Assembly (NCBI GenBank): GCA_017848965.1
Contig: JAFIHA010000055.1
Coordinates: 1-64,000, forward strand
Length of the DNA: 64,000 nucleotides
Reading direction: 5' to 3'
From: Dechloromonas aromatica (nom. nud.)
GTDB taxonomy: Bacteria > Pseudomonadota > Gammaproteobacteria > Burkholderiales > Rhodocyclaceae
Translations under genes and position numbers: made by a program
Notes under the pieces: generated by a model
The model's input: the letters and a program-made list of their open reading frames with translations, nothing else
Databases searched by the model: none
What the model was told of the DNA's origin: nothing
Part shown: piece by piece, positions 1-14,349 of the stretch
Position numbering within the stretch: position 1 is the first letter of the stretch
How the letters are laid out: each line of letters opens with the position of its first letter

Positions 1-1
1 C

Positions 2-285
2 GGTTTTCCGGGCCCCTTGGGAGGCGCCGAGCAACGCAGGCGTTGGCGGATAAAGGGCGAGCACTGTCTGAGGGGCAAAGCCCCGAGTTGCGCAGCCCCC
101 GCCAACGGCGAGTAGCGCAGGGAACCCGCGCAGCGGGCGCTGACCTAGGGTCGCCTTCTTCTTTGGCTACTTTCTTCTTGGCGAAAGCAAGAAGAAAGTA
201 CGCCCGCGCGTCAGGCGCGGAACCCGGCAGTCAAAAAACCAAAGCCGCCCGTCGGTCAACGGCGGAACCCAGCAGCAAAAAACCA
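2..285 (+). repeat. Dispersed hairpin-bearing repeat, copy A
   Basis: This stretch is nearly identical, in inverted orientation, to about 20565-20859 and is related to 20925-21175. Its centre is a perfect 13-bp stem, TACTTTCTTCTTG at 168-180 pairing with CAAGAAGAAAGTA at 188-200, with a 7-base loop. It reads open in one frame (43-423), but the same frame is only partly kept in the other copies, so I treat it as a repeat and not a gene. The copy may be cut by the window edge. About 286-493 holds no recognisable feature apart from the leader of the next gene. Confidence 0.8.
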
Positions 286-493
286 GTACTTTCAGCAAGC
301 GACCACCTCAATGAACCAATATCGCCCATCAGCTTCCCAACCTGGATCATCGATGCACTATTGCGGTGCATTACCTCCGACATCAAGCCTTCATCAAGTG
401 CGCCGCACAATTCCGCTCAATAAAAATCAACGCCTTGCAAGCTGGTTCGCCTCTTGCTTTTAAGCTGCCAAACAAACTCCCCGGAGCCTACCC

Positions 494-3862
<3,369 letters not shown>

Positions 3863-3869
3863 CCGGTCA

Positions 3870-3889
3870 GGCCGCGGCTTTCCGCGGCC
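3870..3889 (+). other. Perfect hairpin after the DUF2126 gene
   Basis: GGCCGCGG (3870-3877) pairs perfectly with CCGCGGCC (3882-3889) around a four-base loop, just after the stop codon. No T-tract follows. It sits directly before the terminator-like hairpin at 3900-3918. Confidence 0.5.
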
Positions 3890-3899
3890 AACCGCGTGA

Positions 3900-3930
3900 C
3901 AGGCCGGGATCCGGCCTGTTTCTTTTCCTT
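3900..3930 (+). terminator. Terminator-like hairpin between DUF2126 and ATP-grasp genes
   Basis: CAGGCCGG (3900-3907) pairs with CCGGCCTG (3911-3918) around a three-base loop and is followed by the pyrimidine run TTTCTTTTCCTTCTCC. It would end or attenuate transcripts from the first gene. It overlaps the in-frame GTG at 3896 of the next ORF, which argues for the later ATG at 3935. Confidence 0.5.
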
Positions 3931-3934
3931 CTCC

Positions 3935-6457
3935 ATGGCCCGCACCCTTCTCGCCATCTATCCGCACAGTGGTCGCCGCTACGACGAAATGTTGATGGCG
4001 GACGGTAACGTGCGTCCGCATTGGCGGCGCTTCTTCGATCACCTCGATGCGGTGTCGCCCGAGGACATGCACCAGCGGCTCGACTTCGCCGACCGCCGGA
4101 TCCTGGAAAACGGCGTCACCTACAACGTCTACGCCGATCCCAACGGCGCCGACCGGCCGTGGGTGCTCGACCCGGTGCCGCTGATCATTCCGCCCGACGA
4201 ATGGGCAGAAGTCTCATCCGCCGTTGCGCAGCGGGCGAAGCTGCTCAACGCCATCCTGGCCGACCTCTACGGCCCGCAGACGCTGCTCGCCAAGGGCCTG
4301 CTGCCGCCGGCGCTGGTCTACGGGCAGCATGGCTACCTGTGGCCCTGCCAGGGCGTCAAGCCGCCGGGCGGGGTGTGGCTGCATCACTACGCGGTCGACC
4401 TGGCGCGCTCGCCGAACGGCCGCTGGTGGGTGATCGCCGACCGCACGCAGGCGCCGTCCGGCGCCGGCTACGCGCTGGAAAACCGGCTGGTCGTCTCGCG
4501 CGTCTTCCCGGAAATGTTCCGCGACCTGCACGTCCAGCATCTGGCCGACTTCTTCCGCGACCAGCAGAGCGGGCTGACCGCGCTGGCGCCGCTCGATCCG
4601 GGCGAGCAGCCGCACATCGTGCTGCTGACACCGGGGCCGTACAACGAAACCTACTTCGAGCACGCCTACCTGGCGCGTTACCTCGGCTTCCCGCTGGTCG
4701 AGGGGCAGGACCTGACGGTGCGCGGCGACACCGTGTACCTGAAGACGCTGCGCGGCCTCAAGCGCGTGCATGTGATCCTGCGCCGCCAGGACGACGACTA
4801 TTGCGACCCGCTCGAACTGCGCGGCGATTCGGCGCTCGGCATTCCGGGCCTGCTCAACGTCGCCCGCGCCGGCCGCGTCGCCATCGCCAACGCCCTCGGT
4901 AGCGGCCTGCTCGCTTCCGGCGCGCTGATGGGCTTCCTGCCGGCGCTTTGTCGCGAACTGCTGGGCGAAAAACTGGCGATGCCGTCGGTAGCGACCTGGT
5001 GGTGCGGCGAGAAGCCGGCGCTCGAGTTCGTCAAGGAAAACTTCGACGACCTGGTGATCAAGCCGGCTTATCCGACCCAACGCATGGAACCGGTCTTCGG
5101 CCACGAGCTGGAAGGCGAGGAGCGCGAGGAAATGCTGCGCCGCATCGAGGCCCGGCCGCACGCCTACGTCGCCCAGGAAATGGTCAACCTGGCGCAGGCG
5201 CCGACCTGGAGCCGCGCCCACGAGCGCCGCCTGATCGCCCGCCCGGTCGGCCTGCGCGCCTACGCCGCGGTCAACGCGGCCGGCGAGTATTCGGTGATGC
5301 CGGGCGGCCTGACCCGCGTCGCGCAGGGCGCCGGCGCGCGCATCATCTCGATGCAGCGCGGCGGCGCCTCGAAGGACACCTGGGTGCTGACCGACGGCCC
5401 GGTCAGCGACTTCACGCTGCTCAAGACCTCGTTCGGCGTGCGCGACCTGGTGCGTTCCGGCGCCAACCTGTCGTCGCGCGTGGTCGAGAACCTGTTCTGG
5501 CTCGGCCGCTATTCCGAGCGCTTCGACGACAGCGCCCGCCTGTTGCGCGTCGCCCTGGCGCGGGTGGTCGATGCCGGCGGCGGCAAGACGCCGGCGGTGG
5601 CGGCGATCCTCGAACTGGCCGAACGCCTCGGCGTCCTGCCGGAACCGGAGGAAGACGTCGACAGCGGCGCCGGCAGCGAGCACGCCCTGCTCGAAGCGAT
5701 CTACGATCCCAACCAGCCGGGCAGCCTGGCTGGCGGCATCCGCAGCCTGATGTGGTCGGCGACGCATGTCCGCGAGCGCCTTTCGCTCGATCATTGGCAT
5801 TCGCTGAACAGCCTGCAGCGCGAGCAGCAGGCGGCGCAGAAGAAGCACCCGACGCTGACCGAGGCGATCGCCTTCCTCGACCGCGTGCTGCTGGTTTCGG
5901 CCTCGCTCAACGGCTTCGCGATGGACAACATGACGCGCGACGACGGCTGGCGTTTCCTCATCGTCGGCCGCCGTCTCGAACGCCTCAGCTTCCTTGCGCT
6001 GGCCATCGCCCACTTCCTGCGCATGCCGTCCAGCCGGGCGCCCGGCTGTCTCGACTGGCTGCTCGAACTGGCCGACTCGATCATCACCTACCGTTCGCGT
6101 TATTCGCGCCAGGCCGAGCTGTTGCCGGTGATCGACCTGCTGGTGTTCGACGAGAGCAACCCGCACGGCGTTCTCTTCCAGGTCGAGGCGCTCGGCCGCT
6201 ACGTCGAGCGGATGGCCGAGGAAGTCGGCCACCAACCGATCGAACGCCTGCAGCGCGCCGCCCGCCGCCTTCAGCGTTTCCCGCTGGAACCGCTGGAGCG
6301 CCTGCAGTTCAGCCAGTGCAGCTGCAGCGCGCCGTGCGAGGACCTGGCGCAACTGCTCGACGACCTGGTCGCCGCCGCCGCCGCGCTCTCCGATGCGCTG
6401 GCCATGCGCTACTTCACCCACGTCGGCGACATCAGCCGGCAGACCATGGCGCTGTAA
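3935..6457 (+). CDS. Fused circularly permuted ATP-grasp / alpha-E protein
   Basis: An 840-residue fusion. Residues ~1-490 match the circularly permuted ATP-grasp family (former DUF404/DUF407; the N-terminus has YDEMLMADGNVRPHWR and later a DLVIKPAYP segment). From about residue 510 the alpha-E domain (DUF403) begins with SSRVVENLFWLGRYSER. In many bacteria these are two adjacent genes; here they are one polypeptide. ATP-grasp enzymes join a carboxylate to an amine through an acyl-phosphate, and gene context has led others to predict peptide or amide synthesis for this set. I chose ATG 3935 over GTG 3896 because the upstream stretch is a terminator-like hairpin; there is no clear Shine-Dalgarno site for either. 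The next gene starts one base after the stop. Substrate unknown. Confidence 0.85.
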   Translation: MARTLLAIYPHSGRRYDEMLMADGNVRPHWRRFFDHLDAVSPEDMHQRLDFADRRILENGVTYNVYADPNGADRPWVLDPVPLIIPPDEWAEVSSAVAQRAKLLNAILADLYGPQTLLAKGLLPPALVYGQHGYLWPCQGVKPPGGVWLHHYAVDLARSPNGRWWVIADRTQAPSGAGYALENRLVVSRVFPEMFRDLHVQHLADFFRDQQSGLTALAPLDPGEQPHIVLLTPGPYNETYFEHAYLARYLGFPLVEGQDLTVRGDTVYLKTLRGLKRVHVILRRQDDDYCDPLELRGDSALGIPGLLNVARAGRVAIANALGSGLLASGALMGFLPALCRELLGEKLAMPSVATWWCGEKPALEFVKENFDDLVIKPAYPTQRMEPVFGHELEGEEREEMLRRIEARPHAYVAQEMVNLAQAPTWSRAHERRLIARPVGLRAYAAVNAAGEYSVMPGGLTRVAQGAGARIISMQRGGASKDTWVLTDGPVSDFTLLKTSFGVRDLVRSGANLSSRVVENLFWLGRYSERFDDSARLLRVALARVVDAGGGKTPAVAAILELAERLGVLPEPEEDVDSGAGSEHALLEAIYDPNQPGSLAGGIRSLMWSATHVRERLSLDHWHSLNSLQREQQAAQKKHPTLTEAIAFLDRVLLVSASLNGFAMDNMTRDDGWRFLIVGRRLERLSFLALAIAHFLRMPSSRAPGCLDWLLELADSIITYRSRYSRQAELLPVIDLLVFDESNPHGVLFQVEALGRYVERMAEEVGHQPIERLQRAARRLQRFPLEPLERLQFSQCSCSAPCEDLAQLLDDLVAAAAALSDALAMRYFTHVGDISRQTMAL

Positions 6458-6458
6458 C

Positions 6459-7421
6459 ATGACCGCCGTCCGCTACCACGTCCTGCACGAGACCCGTTAC
6501 GACTACGGCAGCGTGGTCTCGCTGTCGCAGCAGCAACTGCACCTGTCGCCGCGCTTCCTGCCCTGGCAGGAAGTGTTCGAGCAGCGCCTCGACATCGAGC
6601 CGGCGCCGACCTGGCGCACCGACGGCGAGGACGCCTTCGGCAACCCGGTGACCTGGATTTCCTTCCACGCGCCGCACGACAGCCTGCGCATCCGTTCGGC
6701 GATGAATGTCGCGGTGCTGCCGCATCCGATCGACGCCGAGACGCTGGCCGCCTCGCTGCCCTGGGAAACAGTGCGCGAGTGCCTGGCCTACGACGCCCAC
6801 CCGCCGCAGCCGGAAGACCTCGACGCCGTCCGTTTCCTGTTCGAAAGTCCGCACGTCCGGGTCAAGCACGAACTGGCCGACTACGCGGCCGACTGCTTCA
6901 CTCCCGGCACGCCGGTGCTGGTCGGGGCGCAGCGGCTGATGGCGAAGATCTTCGAGGAATTCGAGTTCGACCCCGAGGCGACCACGGTGTCGACGCCGGT
7001 GCTCGAAGTCCTGGAAAACAAGCGCGGCGTCTGCCAGGATTTCGCCCACCTGATGATCGCCTGCCTGCGTGCGCTCGGTCTTGCCGCCCGCTACGTCAGC
7101 GGCTACCTGCTGACCCGGCCGCCGCCGGGCAAGCCGCGGCTGATCGGCGCCGACGCCTCGCACGCCTGGGTCTCGGTGTATGCCCCGGGGACCGCCGACA
7201 ACTGGGTCGATTTCGACCCGACCAACAACCTGCTGCCCGATACCGAGCACATCACGCTGGCGATCGGCCGCGATTTCTCGGACATCTCGCCCCTGCGCGG
7301 CATCATTCTCGGCGGCGGCGGCGCCGAACCGGAAGTGGCGGTCACCGTCGTGCCGCTCGACGAAGAGGATATCCCCGAGGGGCTCCTCGACGACTCGCCG
7401 GTCGTTGCCGACAAGCCCTGA
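6459..7421 (+). CDS. Transglutaminase-like cysteine protease/transferase
   Basis: A 320-residue protein with an N-terminal beta domain (YHVLHETRYDYGSVVSLSQQ) and a transglutaminase core with triad Cys192 (GVCQDFAHL), His235 (SHAWV) and Asp253 (FDPTNN). Such enzymes cleave or form amide bonds through a cysteine acyl intermediate. It lies one base after the ATP-grasp/alpha-E gene and overlaps the following flavoprotein start by one base, so it is very likely co-translated with both. Start ATG 6459 was chosen for that spacing and because it begins the conserved domain; the ORF extends upstream only as an overlap. Together with the two preceding genes it forms a putative amide-forming/cleaving system of unknown product. 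Confidence 0.85.
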   Translation: MTAVRYHVLHETRYDYGSVVSLSQQQLHLSPRFLPWQEVFEQRLDIEPAPTWRTDGEDAFGNPVTWISFHAPHDSLRIRSAMNVAVLPHPIDAETLAASLPWETVRECLAYDAHPPQPEDLDAVRFLFESPHVRVKHELADYAADCFTPGTPVLVGAQRLMAKIFEEFEFDPEATTVSTPVLEVLENKRGVCQDFAHLMIACLRALGLAARYVSGYLLTRPPPGKPRLIGADASHAWVSVYAPGTADNWVDFDPTNNLLPDTEHITLAIGRDFSDISPLRGIILGGGGAEPEVAVTVVPLDEEDIPEGLLDDSPVVADKP

Positions 7422-8626
7422 TGCGGCGCGTCGCCATCGTCGGCGGCGGGCCGGCCGGCCTGATGGCCGCCGAGCGCCTGGCCGGCCAGCCGGGACTGCA
7501 GGTCGACCTCTACGACGCGATGCCATCGCCCGGCCGCAAGTTCCTGATCGCCGGCGTCGGCGGCATGAACATCACGCATGCCGAAGCACTGCCCGCCTTC
7601 ATCGCTCGCTACGGCGCGCGCGCCGCGCAGATCGCGCCGCTGCTCGACGCCTTCGGCCCGGCGGCGCTGCGCGAGTGGATACACGGTTTGGGCATCGAAA
7701 CCTTCGTCGGCAGTTCGGGCCGCGTTTTTCCCAAGGAAATGAAGGCGGCGCCGCTGCTGCGCGCCTGGCTGCATCGCCTGCGCGGGCAGGGCCTGCGGCT
7801 GCATGTGCGGCACCGCTGGCTGGGCTGGAACGCTGCCGGCGAATTGCGCTTCGCGACGCCGGACGGCGAGATCGCGCTGGCCGCCGACGCCACGCTGCTG
7901 GCGCTGGGCGGTGGCAGCTGGGCGAAGCTCGGCTCCGACGGCGCCTGGGTGTCGCTGCTGACCGCCGCCGGCATTCCGGTGGCGCCGCTGCAGCCGGCCA
8001 ATTGTGGTTTCGATGTGGACTGGAGCGCGCATTTCGGTGAGCGCTTCGCCGGCGCCCCGGTCAAGTCGGTGGTCGCCGGCTGCGGCACGCTGCGCCAGGC
8101 GGGCGAGTTCAACATCACCGCCGGCGGCATCGAGGGCGGCCTGGTCTATGCGCTGGCGGCGCCGCTGCGCGACGCGCTGCAGGCCGGCGGCCCGGCGCAA
8201 CTGCTGCTCGACCTGGCGCCCGGGCGCAGCGTCGAGCGCCTGCGCGCCGATCTCGGTATGCCGCGCGGCCGCGATTCGCTGGCCAACCACCTGCGCCGCC
8301 GCGCCGGCATCGAAGGCGTCAAGGCGGCGCTGCTGCGCGAACTCTGTCCGCCGTCGACGCTGACCGACAACGCCGCGCTGGCCGCCGCGATCAAGGCGCT
8401 GGCTTTGCCGGTGACGGCGCCGCGGCCGCTCGACGAGGCGATCAGCAGCGCCGGCGGTGTGCGCTTCGAAGCGCTCGATGCCGCGCTGATGGTGCGGGCG
8501 CGGCCCGGCCTTTTCATCGCTGGCGAGATGCTCGACTGGGAAGCGCCGACCGGCGGCTACCTGCTTACCGCCTGCCTGGCCAGCGGCCACGTCGCCGGCG
8601 ACGGCATGCGCGCCTGGCTGGGCTGA
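7421..8626 (+). CDS. BaiN/HI0933-family FAD-dependent oxidoreductase
   Basis: A 401-residue flavoprotein. The N-terminal dinucleotide-binding motif VAIVGGGPAGLMAAERL occupies residues ~3-19; GVGGMNITHAE follows, as in the HI0933 (BaiN-like) family, and the C-terminal GLFIAGEMLDWEAPTGGY closes the FAD site. It best resembles the PP_4765-type subgroup, whose substrate is not known. The start overlaps the stop of the transglutaminase by one base (TGATG), indicating coupling, though a functional link to that system is only inferred from position. It converges on the histidine kinase gene, with one base between the two stop codons. Confidence 0.8.
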   Translation: MRRVAIVGGGPAGLMAAERLAGQPGLQVDLYDAMPSPGRKFLIAGVGGMNITHAEALPAFIARYGARAAQIAPLLDAFGPAALREWIHGLGIETFVGSSGRVFPKEMKAAPLLRAWLHRLRGQGLRLHVRHRWLGWNAAGELRFATPDGEIALAADATLLALGGGSWAKLGSDGAWVSLLTAAGIPVAPLQPANCGFDVDWSAHFGERFAGAPVKSVVAGCGTLRQAGEFNITAGGIEGGLVYALAAPLRDALQAGGPAQLLLDLAPGRSVERLRADLGMPRGRDSLANHLRRRAGIEGVKAALLRELCPPSTLTDNAALAAAIKALALPVTAPRPLDEAISSAGGVRFEALDAALMVRARPGLFIAGEMLDWEAPTGGYLLTACLASGHVAGDGMRAWLG

Positions 8627-8627
8627 C

Positions 8628-11600
8628 TCAGCCGAGCTTCTGCAGCGCCTGTTCGAGCAGTTCCGCGGCGGCCGGGAAGTCGTATTCGGCGATCTTGCGT
8701 TCGAAGGCCGGATGCATGCCGCCGAGCGCCTGGCGCAGCACCTCGGCGTCGCGCTGCAGGCGTGACTGGACGGCGAAATCGCCGTCGATGAGCTGGCGCA
8801 CCAGGCCGTCGAGGCGGCTGCGGATCTGCTCGGCGCCCAGCACTTCGGTGGCGACGGCGGCCGGTTCGGTATTCGCCGCGAGGCGGGCGAGCGCGTCGTG
8901 CAGCACGTGGTAGGCGCCGTCGAGGACATCGACCAAGTCGAGCACTTCGTTGGCCGGGCGCTGCTGGCGGATGGCGTGGTCGACGGCGGCGGCGGCTTCG
9001 AACACCCGGGTCGCGCCGAGCGTGCCGGCGGCGCCCTTGATCGAGTGGGCGAGCCGGCGGGCTTCTTCTTCCTCGCCACAGAGCAGCAGCTCGCGGATTT
9101 TTTCGAAGTCGTCGAGGTGACTGCCGGCAAAGGTGTTGAGCAGGCGCTCGTAGACCGCCTGCTTGCCGCGCACGGCGTGCAGGCCTAGCTTGTAGTCGAG
9201 GCCCGGGATGCGCTCGAGCGGGTCGCCGGCAGCGGCCGGGTCGGCATCCGGCGGGCGCGTGGCGAGGTCGGGCTGACGGCTGTCTACGGCCCGCAGCGGC
9301 AGGGTGAACCAGAATTCGCTACCGAGGCCGGGGGCACTGTTGACGCCGATTTCGCCACCGAGCAGTTCGACCAGGCGGCGGCTGATCACCAGGCCAAGGC
9401 CGACCCCGCCGTGGCGGCGGGTGGTCGAATCGTCACCCTGCTCGAAGGGATGGAAGAGGCGGGCGCTGACCTCGTCGGCGATGCCGATGCCGGTATCGCT
9501 GACCGAGAAGCGCAGCAGCAGATGCTCGCCGTCGCGGTCCGGGTTGCTGACGGCGATGGTGATGCGGCCGGAGTCGGTGAACTTGACGGCATTCGACAGT
9601 AGCTGCTGCAGGATCTGGCGGATGTGCGGCGCGTCGCCGCGCAGCTTTTCCGGAATGCCGGCGGCGAACTGGCGATCGATGATGATGTTCTTGCTGCCGG
9701 CTTTTTCGGCAAACTGTTGACTGACCTCGGCGATCAGTTCGGGGAGCGGGAACTCGTTGTCGGCCGGCGTCAGGTTGCCGGCTTCCAGTCGCGACAGGTC
9801 GAGGATGTCGTTGAACAGTTGCATCAACTGGTTGGCGGCGTCGGCAATGCGGGCCAGACGCTCGCTGGCGACGCTATCGCCGATGTCGCGCTGGAGCAGG
9901 TGGGTGAGGCCGAGGATGGCGTTCATCGGGGTGCGGATTTCATGCCCCATGTTGGCCAGGAAGCGGCTCTTCGAGCGGCTGGCCGCTTCGGCATCCTCCT
10001 TCGCCTGTAGCAACTGACGGGTACGCTGGGCGACCAGCGATTCGAGCTGTTCGCGGTAGCGGGCGAGTTCGGCCAGGTTGCGCTTGCGCTCGGTGATGTC
10101 TTCGATGATCGCCAGGTAGTGGGTGACTTCGCCATCCGCCTGACGAACCGGCGTGATGATGGCGCGGATGTCGTAGAAATAACCGTCGCGGCGTCGGCTC
10201 AGCAGTTCGCCGCGCCAGATTTCGCCGCGCCGGATGCAGGCGTCGATTTCGGCGAAGACGTTCTGCGCGGTCAGGCCTTCGGCCAGGATGGCCGGTGGTT
10301 TGCCGATCACCTCGGCGGCCGGGTAGCCGGTGATGGCGATGAAGGCCTGGTTGACGTACTCGATGCCGTGCTCGCGGTTGGTGATGATGACGCCGTGTGG
10401 ACTCTGCTCGATGGCCAGCGACAACTGGCGCAGGCTGGCCTCGCTGCTGGCGAGCCGTTGCCGCGCCCGCATCTTGCCGATGCCGAGACCGAGTTCGACG
10501 CCAATGTCTTCGCGCAGCAGCCTTTCTTCGTCGTCGTCGCTGACGTCCGGCGCCAGTGCCAGGTGGAGCCAGCCGCAGAGGACAGCATCGTGCTCGATGG
10601 CGAGGGAGATTTCGCCACTGCCGACGGCCGGCGGCCTGGTATCGGCGGGGTGGAAACTACAGCGGCGATAGTTGCCGTCGGCTTCGATCTGCTGGCAGAC
10701 GCTGGCGATCAGTTCGCTTTCGTCGTTGCTGCGCACAGCGCAGCGGGCGAGGCTGCCGAGCAGGTGGAGGGCGCGGTTCTGACGCTCGATGCGGTGCCGG
10801 CTGGCGTGGCGGATGCCGATATCGGCCAGAATGCCGGCGCAGGCGACAGGCGTGCCGTCACTGTCGTGTTCGCTGACGTAGCCACGATCTTCGACCCAGA
10901 GCCAGCGACCGTCGGCATGCCGGACGCGGTATTCGGCCTGCAATTGACCGCCGGTGAGCAGGGTGGCAAGGGCGCTGTCATAACTGGCCAGGTCGCCGGG
11001 GTGGATGCGCGCGCGCCAGTCGGCGAGAGAAGCATGGCCGCTTCCGGCGTCGCCGAGCATGGCGCGTAGCCCGTCGCTGTGCTGGCGCTGCTCGTGCTCC
11101 CGTTGATATTCCCAGAGTCCGGCCCCGGCCGAGGCGAGGGCGAGGTCGAGCTGGGCCAGCAGGCGCAGGCGTTCGCGTTCTTCGCGCAGGCGCTTGAAGG
11201 CGCTTTCCATGTCGTGCAGCGCCAGTTGTTCGAACAGGCGCTGCTGGCTGATGATGCCGACGCTGCGCCCGTCGCTGCTACGGACCCCGAGGTGGCGGAC
11301 GCCGTGGCTGGCCATCGCCGTCAAGGCTTCGCTGACCGGGCTGTCGATGGCGATGTCGCGCAGCGGGCGGCTCATTGTTTCGCCGAGGGTGAGGTCGGCG
11401 GCGTCGTGGTGCAGGGCGAGGAAACGCGGGATGTCGCGTTCGGTGATGATGCCGAGCGGCGCGCCGAGGTCGCCGACCAGCACGTAGTCGCTCGCCAGTT
11501 GCAGCATCTGCGCCAGCGCCTCGGCGAGTTTCGCGCTCGGCGGCAGGCGCGGCATGTCGTGATCCATCACGCCTTCCAGGGTGCGCAGATGGTTGAAGGC

Positions 11601-11987
11601 CAGCGCGCCAAGGTGGCGGCGGAAATCGGTTTCGCTGACGATGCCGACGGTGTGGCCATCGTCGGCGACGACCACGAGGTGGCGGATGCGGTGCGTCTCG
11701 AGCAGCTTGCGCGCGGCCAGCAACTCGAGGTCGGGCGGCGCGCTGACCAGCGGTTGCGACATCAGCTCGGCGATCGGTGTGGTGCCGGGGAGTCGCCAGT
11801 GCATGGCGCGTAACAGGCTGCTTTCGGTGACGATGCCGAGTGTCGCTTCCGGGGTGCCGACCAGCAGACTGGATATTCCGGCCTCGCTCATGCGTCGGGC
11901 GACGGCCTGTAGCGGCTGAGTCGGCGCCACGTAGTGCACCTCGCGGGTCATGATGTCGGCGAGGCTGGTCGGGAAATTCGCGGTCAT
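8628..11987 (-). CDS. CBS-PAS histidine kinase with C-terminal HPt
   Basis: A 1119-residue kinase. Residues ~1-255 are four CBS motifs (two Bateman pairs), usually adenine-nucleotide sensors. Then come a PAS at ~290-395, a less clear GAF-like stretch at ~400-505, a PAS at ~510-630, a dimerisation/phosphoacceptor domain with His682 ([11 protein letters not shown]), an ATPase domain at ~785-895 (VGLGLVIS) and an HPt domain with His981 ([12 protein letters not shown]). There is no receiver domain and no membrane segment, so it is probably cytosolic. It overlaps the preceding kinase by four bases (ATGA). The missing receiver could be supplied by that kinase or by the HD-GYP regulator upstream; this is inference. 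Confidence 0.88.
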   Translation of the reverse strand: MTANFPTSLADIMTREVHYVAPTQPLQAVARRMSEAGISSLLVGTPEATLGIVTESSLLRAMHWRLPGTTPIAELMSQPLVSAPPDLELLAARKLLETHRIRHLVVVADDGHTVGIVSETDFRRHLGALAFNHLRTLEGVMDHDMPRLPPSAKLAEALAQMLQLASDYVLVGDLGAPLGIITERDIPRFLALHHDAADLTLGETMSRPLRDIAIDSPVSEALTAMASHGVRHLGVRSSDGRSVGIISQQRLFEQLALHDMESAFKRLREERERLRLLAQLDLALASAGAGLWEYQREHEQRQHSDGLRAMLGDAGSGHASLADWRARIHPGDLASYDSALATLLTGGQLQAEYRVRHADGRWLWVEDRGYVSEHDSDGTPVACAGILADIGIRHASRHRIERQNRALHLLGSLARCAVRSNDESELIASVCQQIEADGNYRRCSFHPADTRPPAVGSGEISLAIEHDAVLCGWLHLALAPDVSDDDEERLLREDIGVELGLGIGKMRARQRLASSEASLRQLSLAIEQSPHGVIITNREHGIEYVNQAFIAITGYPAAEVIGKPPAILAEGLTAQNVFAEIDACIRRGEIWRGELLSRRRDGYFYDIRAIITPVRQADGEVTHYLAIIEDITERKRNLAELARYREQLESLVAQRTRQLLQAKEDAEAASRSKSRFLANMGHEIRTPMNAILGLTHLLQRDIGDSVASERLARIADAANQLMQLFNDILDLSRLEAGNLTPADNEFPLPELIAEVSQQFAEKAGSKNIIIDRQFAAGIPEKLRGDAPHIRQILQQLLSNAVKFTDSGRITIAVSNPDRDGEHLLLRFSVSDTGIGIADEVSARLFHPFEQGDDSTTRRHGGVGLGLVISRRLVELLGGEIGVNSAPGLGSEFWFTLPLRAVDSRQPDLATRPPDADPAAAGDPLERIPGLDYKLGLHAVRGKQAVYERLLNTFAGSHLDDFEKIRELLLCGEEEEARRLAHSIKGAAGTLGATRVFEAAAAVDHAIRQQRPANEVLDLVDVLDGAYHVLHDALARLAANTEPAAVATEVLGAEQIRSRLDGLVRQLIDGDFAVQSRLQRDAEVLRQALGGMHPAFERKIAEYDFPAAAELLEQALQKLG

Positions 11988-14344
11988 TGCGGATCCGGGT
12001 AGTTCAGCAGGTAGCCGGTGATGCCGTCAGCGGTTTCGCGCAGGGCGGCAATCAGCGCGGCGAAGGCCGCTTCTTCATCGGCGGCCGGGCGTTCGGATTT
12101 GAGCAGGAGATCGTTGAGGGCGACCGCCGCCAGGTGGATGTCGCGCAGCCCGAGCGTGCCGGCAACGCCCTTGAGGTTGTGGGCGAGAAGGCGGGCATCC
12201 TCGATCCGTCCTTCCCGGCGCGCCGCTTCTAGGATGGCCGGGTCGTCGCCGTGTCCCTTGAGGAAGGTGGTGAGCAGGCGCCGGAAGCTGGCGACGTTGT
12301 TGCGCACCGAGAGCATCGCCCGTTCGATGTCGAGCCAGGGCTGGATCGCCAGTTCGGCGCGCGGGTCGCGTACCGGCGGCGGGGGCGGTGCCTCGCTGCC
12401 GCTGGCGCGGTCGGGGCCGGGCAGCCACTTGACCATCGCCGCGTAAAGATTTTCCGGATTGACCGGTTTGGCGATGTGGTCGTTCATGCCGGCTTCCAGG
12501 CAACGCCGCCGGTCTTCGCCGAAGGCGTTGGCGGTCATCGCCAGGATCGGCGCGCTGCAGCCCTCGTCGCGCAGCTTGCGGGTGGCGGTCAGACCGTCCA
12601 TGACCGGCATCTGCATGTCCATCAGGATCAGGTCGTAGTGCGTGTTGAGCACGCATTCGATGGCTTCCGCGCCGTTGGCGGCGACATCGATGACGAAGCC
12701 GACGGCTTCGAGGAGGTCGCGGGCGACTTCCTGATTGATCGGATTGTCCTCGACGAGCAGGATGTGCGGCGCTTCCGGCAGCGCGCGCAAGCTGGCTTCG
12801 GCGTCATCCGGATGGAAGGCGAGATGGCTTGAGGCATGCTCGCTGCCATTCTGCAGACGGGCGGTGAACCAGAAGGTGCTGCCGGCGCCCGGCGTGCTGT
12901 CCACGCCGGTTTCGCCGCCCATCAGGCGCGCCAGGTGGCGGGCGATGGCCAGGCCCAGGCCGGTGCCGCCGAAGCGCCGGGTGGTCGAACTGTCGGCCTG
13001 CTCGAAGGCTTCGAACAGGCGCGCCTGCTGTGCCGGGGCGATGCCGATCCCGGTATCGCGGACGGCGAAGCGGACCAGTTGGCCGTGGGCGTCGCTTTCC
13101 AGCCGCTCGACCTTGATCGAGATGCTGCCGTGCTCGGTGAACTTGGCGGCGTTGGTCAGAAAATTGAGCAGGATCTGGCCGAGGCGCAAGGGGTCGCCGT
13201 AAAGGACCTGCGGCAGCCGAGGATCGATGTCGATGGAGAAATCGAGGCCGCGCGAGCGCAGCCGGTCGACGATCAGCATCGACGAATTGTCGATCATCTG
13301 TCGGAGCTGGAAGTCGCTCGGTGCCAGCACCAGCTTGCCGGCTTCGATCTTGGAGATGTCGAGGATCTGGTTGATGATCGCCAGCAGATGATGGGCGGCA
13401 TCCTGCACCTTGCCGAGCCGGTCGAGCGTTGCCGGGTCATTGGTCTGACGCAGGGTCAGGTGGGTGAGGCCGATGATGGCGTTCATCGGCGTGCGGATCT
13501 CGTGGCTCATGTTGGCGAGGAAGGCGCTTTTCGCCTGGTTGGCTGCCTCGGCGGCGTCGCGGGCGCTGGCCAGTTCGCTGGTGCGTTCGGCGACGATGTC
13601 TTCCAGGTGCAGGCGGTAGCGTTCCAGTTCCTGGTTGGCCTGGCGCTGCCTTTCCTCGCGTTCACGCAAGGTCCGCTCGGTGGCGACGCGCTGCGAGATG
13701 TCGGCGACGAAGACGACCAGGTAGGGCGTGTTCTCGACGTGGATCACTTCGGCCGACAGGCTGATTTCGCGTTGCCGACCGTCGCGGCCGACGCCGATGC
13801 ACTCATGGTCGGTGATCCGGCCGTCGCTGGCGAGTACCGCCAGCATCTTCTGACGGTCTTCCGGGTTGCCCCAGAGGCCGGCCTCGACCGTGGTCCTGCC
13901 CAGCAGTTCTTCGCGCGTCCAGTTGTATTCCTCGAGCAGGCGTTCGTTGACGTCGACCAGCTTGCCATCCTGCAGGCGGGTAATGGCGGCGGCGACCGGT
14001 GCCGCCTGGAAGGCGATGGCGTAGCGGGTGAGGACGGCGCCTTCTTCCTTCAGGGTCTGCAGGATCGCATGCTCGGCGGCGTTGGCCAGGCGTAGTTGTT
14101 CGTGAACCTGGGCAATCTGCCGGAAGCGGTGGAGCAGGACGAGATAGAGCAGGAAGGCGGTGATGCCGACGAAGAACCAGCCCTTGAACAGATTGGCCCG
14201 ATGGCGCAGGACTTCGTCGGCGATCAGGGTTTGTACCGCCTGGTCGCTGAACAGGATCCAGAGCGCCGCGAAGGCCAGGTAGAGCAGGGCGATGCGCAGC
14301 GGGGTCCCGGTGTAGCCGATGTTCTGCGGGGGCGCCTCGGGCAT
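11984..14344 (-). CDS. Membrane hybrid histidine kinase (PAS-HisKA-HATPase-REC-HPt)
   Basis: A 786-residue hybrid kinase. Two N-terminal membrane helices lie at ~14-34 and ~52-72 with little periplasmic sequence between them. A PAS domain (~105-225), coiled coil (~225-265), phosphoacceptor His281 ([11 protein letters not shown]), ATPase domain ([12 protein letters not shown]), receiver with Asp576 ([13 protein letters not shown]) and HPt with His722 ([14 protein letters not shown]) follow. It therefore contains every module of a His-Asp-His relay; the final Asp is probably in the HD-GYP regulator encoded just upstream (5 bases between genes). The downstream kinase overlaps by four bases, so all three form one unit. 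Confidence 0.9.
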   Translation of the reverse strand: MPEAPPQNIGYTGTPLRIALLYLAFAALWILFSDQAVQTLIADEVLRHRANLFKGWFFVGITAFLLYLVLLHRFRQIAQVHEQLRLANAAEHAILQTLKEEGAVLTRYAIAFQAAPVAAAITRLQDGKLVDVNERLLEEYNWTREELLGRTTVEAGLWGNPEDRQKMLAVLASDGRITDHECIGVGRDGRQREISLSAEVIHVENTPYLVVFVADISQRVATERTLREREERQRQANQELERYRLHLEDIVAERTSELASARDAAEAANQAKSAFLANMSHEIRTPMNAIIGLTHLTLRQTNDPATLDRLGKVQDAAHHLLAIINQILDISKIEAGKLVLAPSDFQLRQMIDNSSMLIVDRLRSRGLDFSIDIDPRLPQVLYGDPLRLGQILLNFLTNAAKFTEHGSISIKVERLESDAHGQLVRFAVRDTGIGIAPAQQARLFEAFEQADSSTTRRFGGTGLGLAIARHLARLMGGETGVDSTPGAGSTFWFTARLQNGSEHASSHLAFHPDDAEASLRALPEAPHILLVEDNPINQEVARDLLEAVGFVIDVAANGAEAIECVLNTHYDLILMDMQMPVMDGLTATRKLRDEGCSAPILAMTANAFGEDRRRCLEAGMNDHIAKPVNPENLYAAMVKWLPGPDRASGSEAPPPPPVRDPRAELAIQPWLDIERAMLSVRNNVASFRRLLTTFLKGHGDDPAILEAARREGRIEDARLLAHNLKGVAGTLGLRDIHLAAVALNDLLLKSERPAADEEAAFAALIAALRETADGITGYLLNYPDPQ

Positions 14345-14349
14345 GGTGC

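Noticed and set aside
43-423. Short open frame in repeat copy A
   Set aside because: Lies in a dispersed repeat; the frame is only partly kept between copies, and the conserved feature is the hairpin.
4214-6460. A 748-codon open frame antisense to the ATP-grasp/alpha-E gene
   Set aside because: Shadow frame with no recognisable domain; the + strand gene is clear.
6779-8626. Longer 615-codon version of the flavoprotein
   Set aside because: The upstream part overlaps the transglutaminase gene out of frame; the GGGPAG nucleotide-binding motif begins right after ATG 7421.
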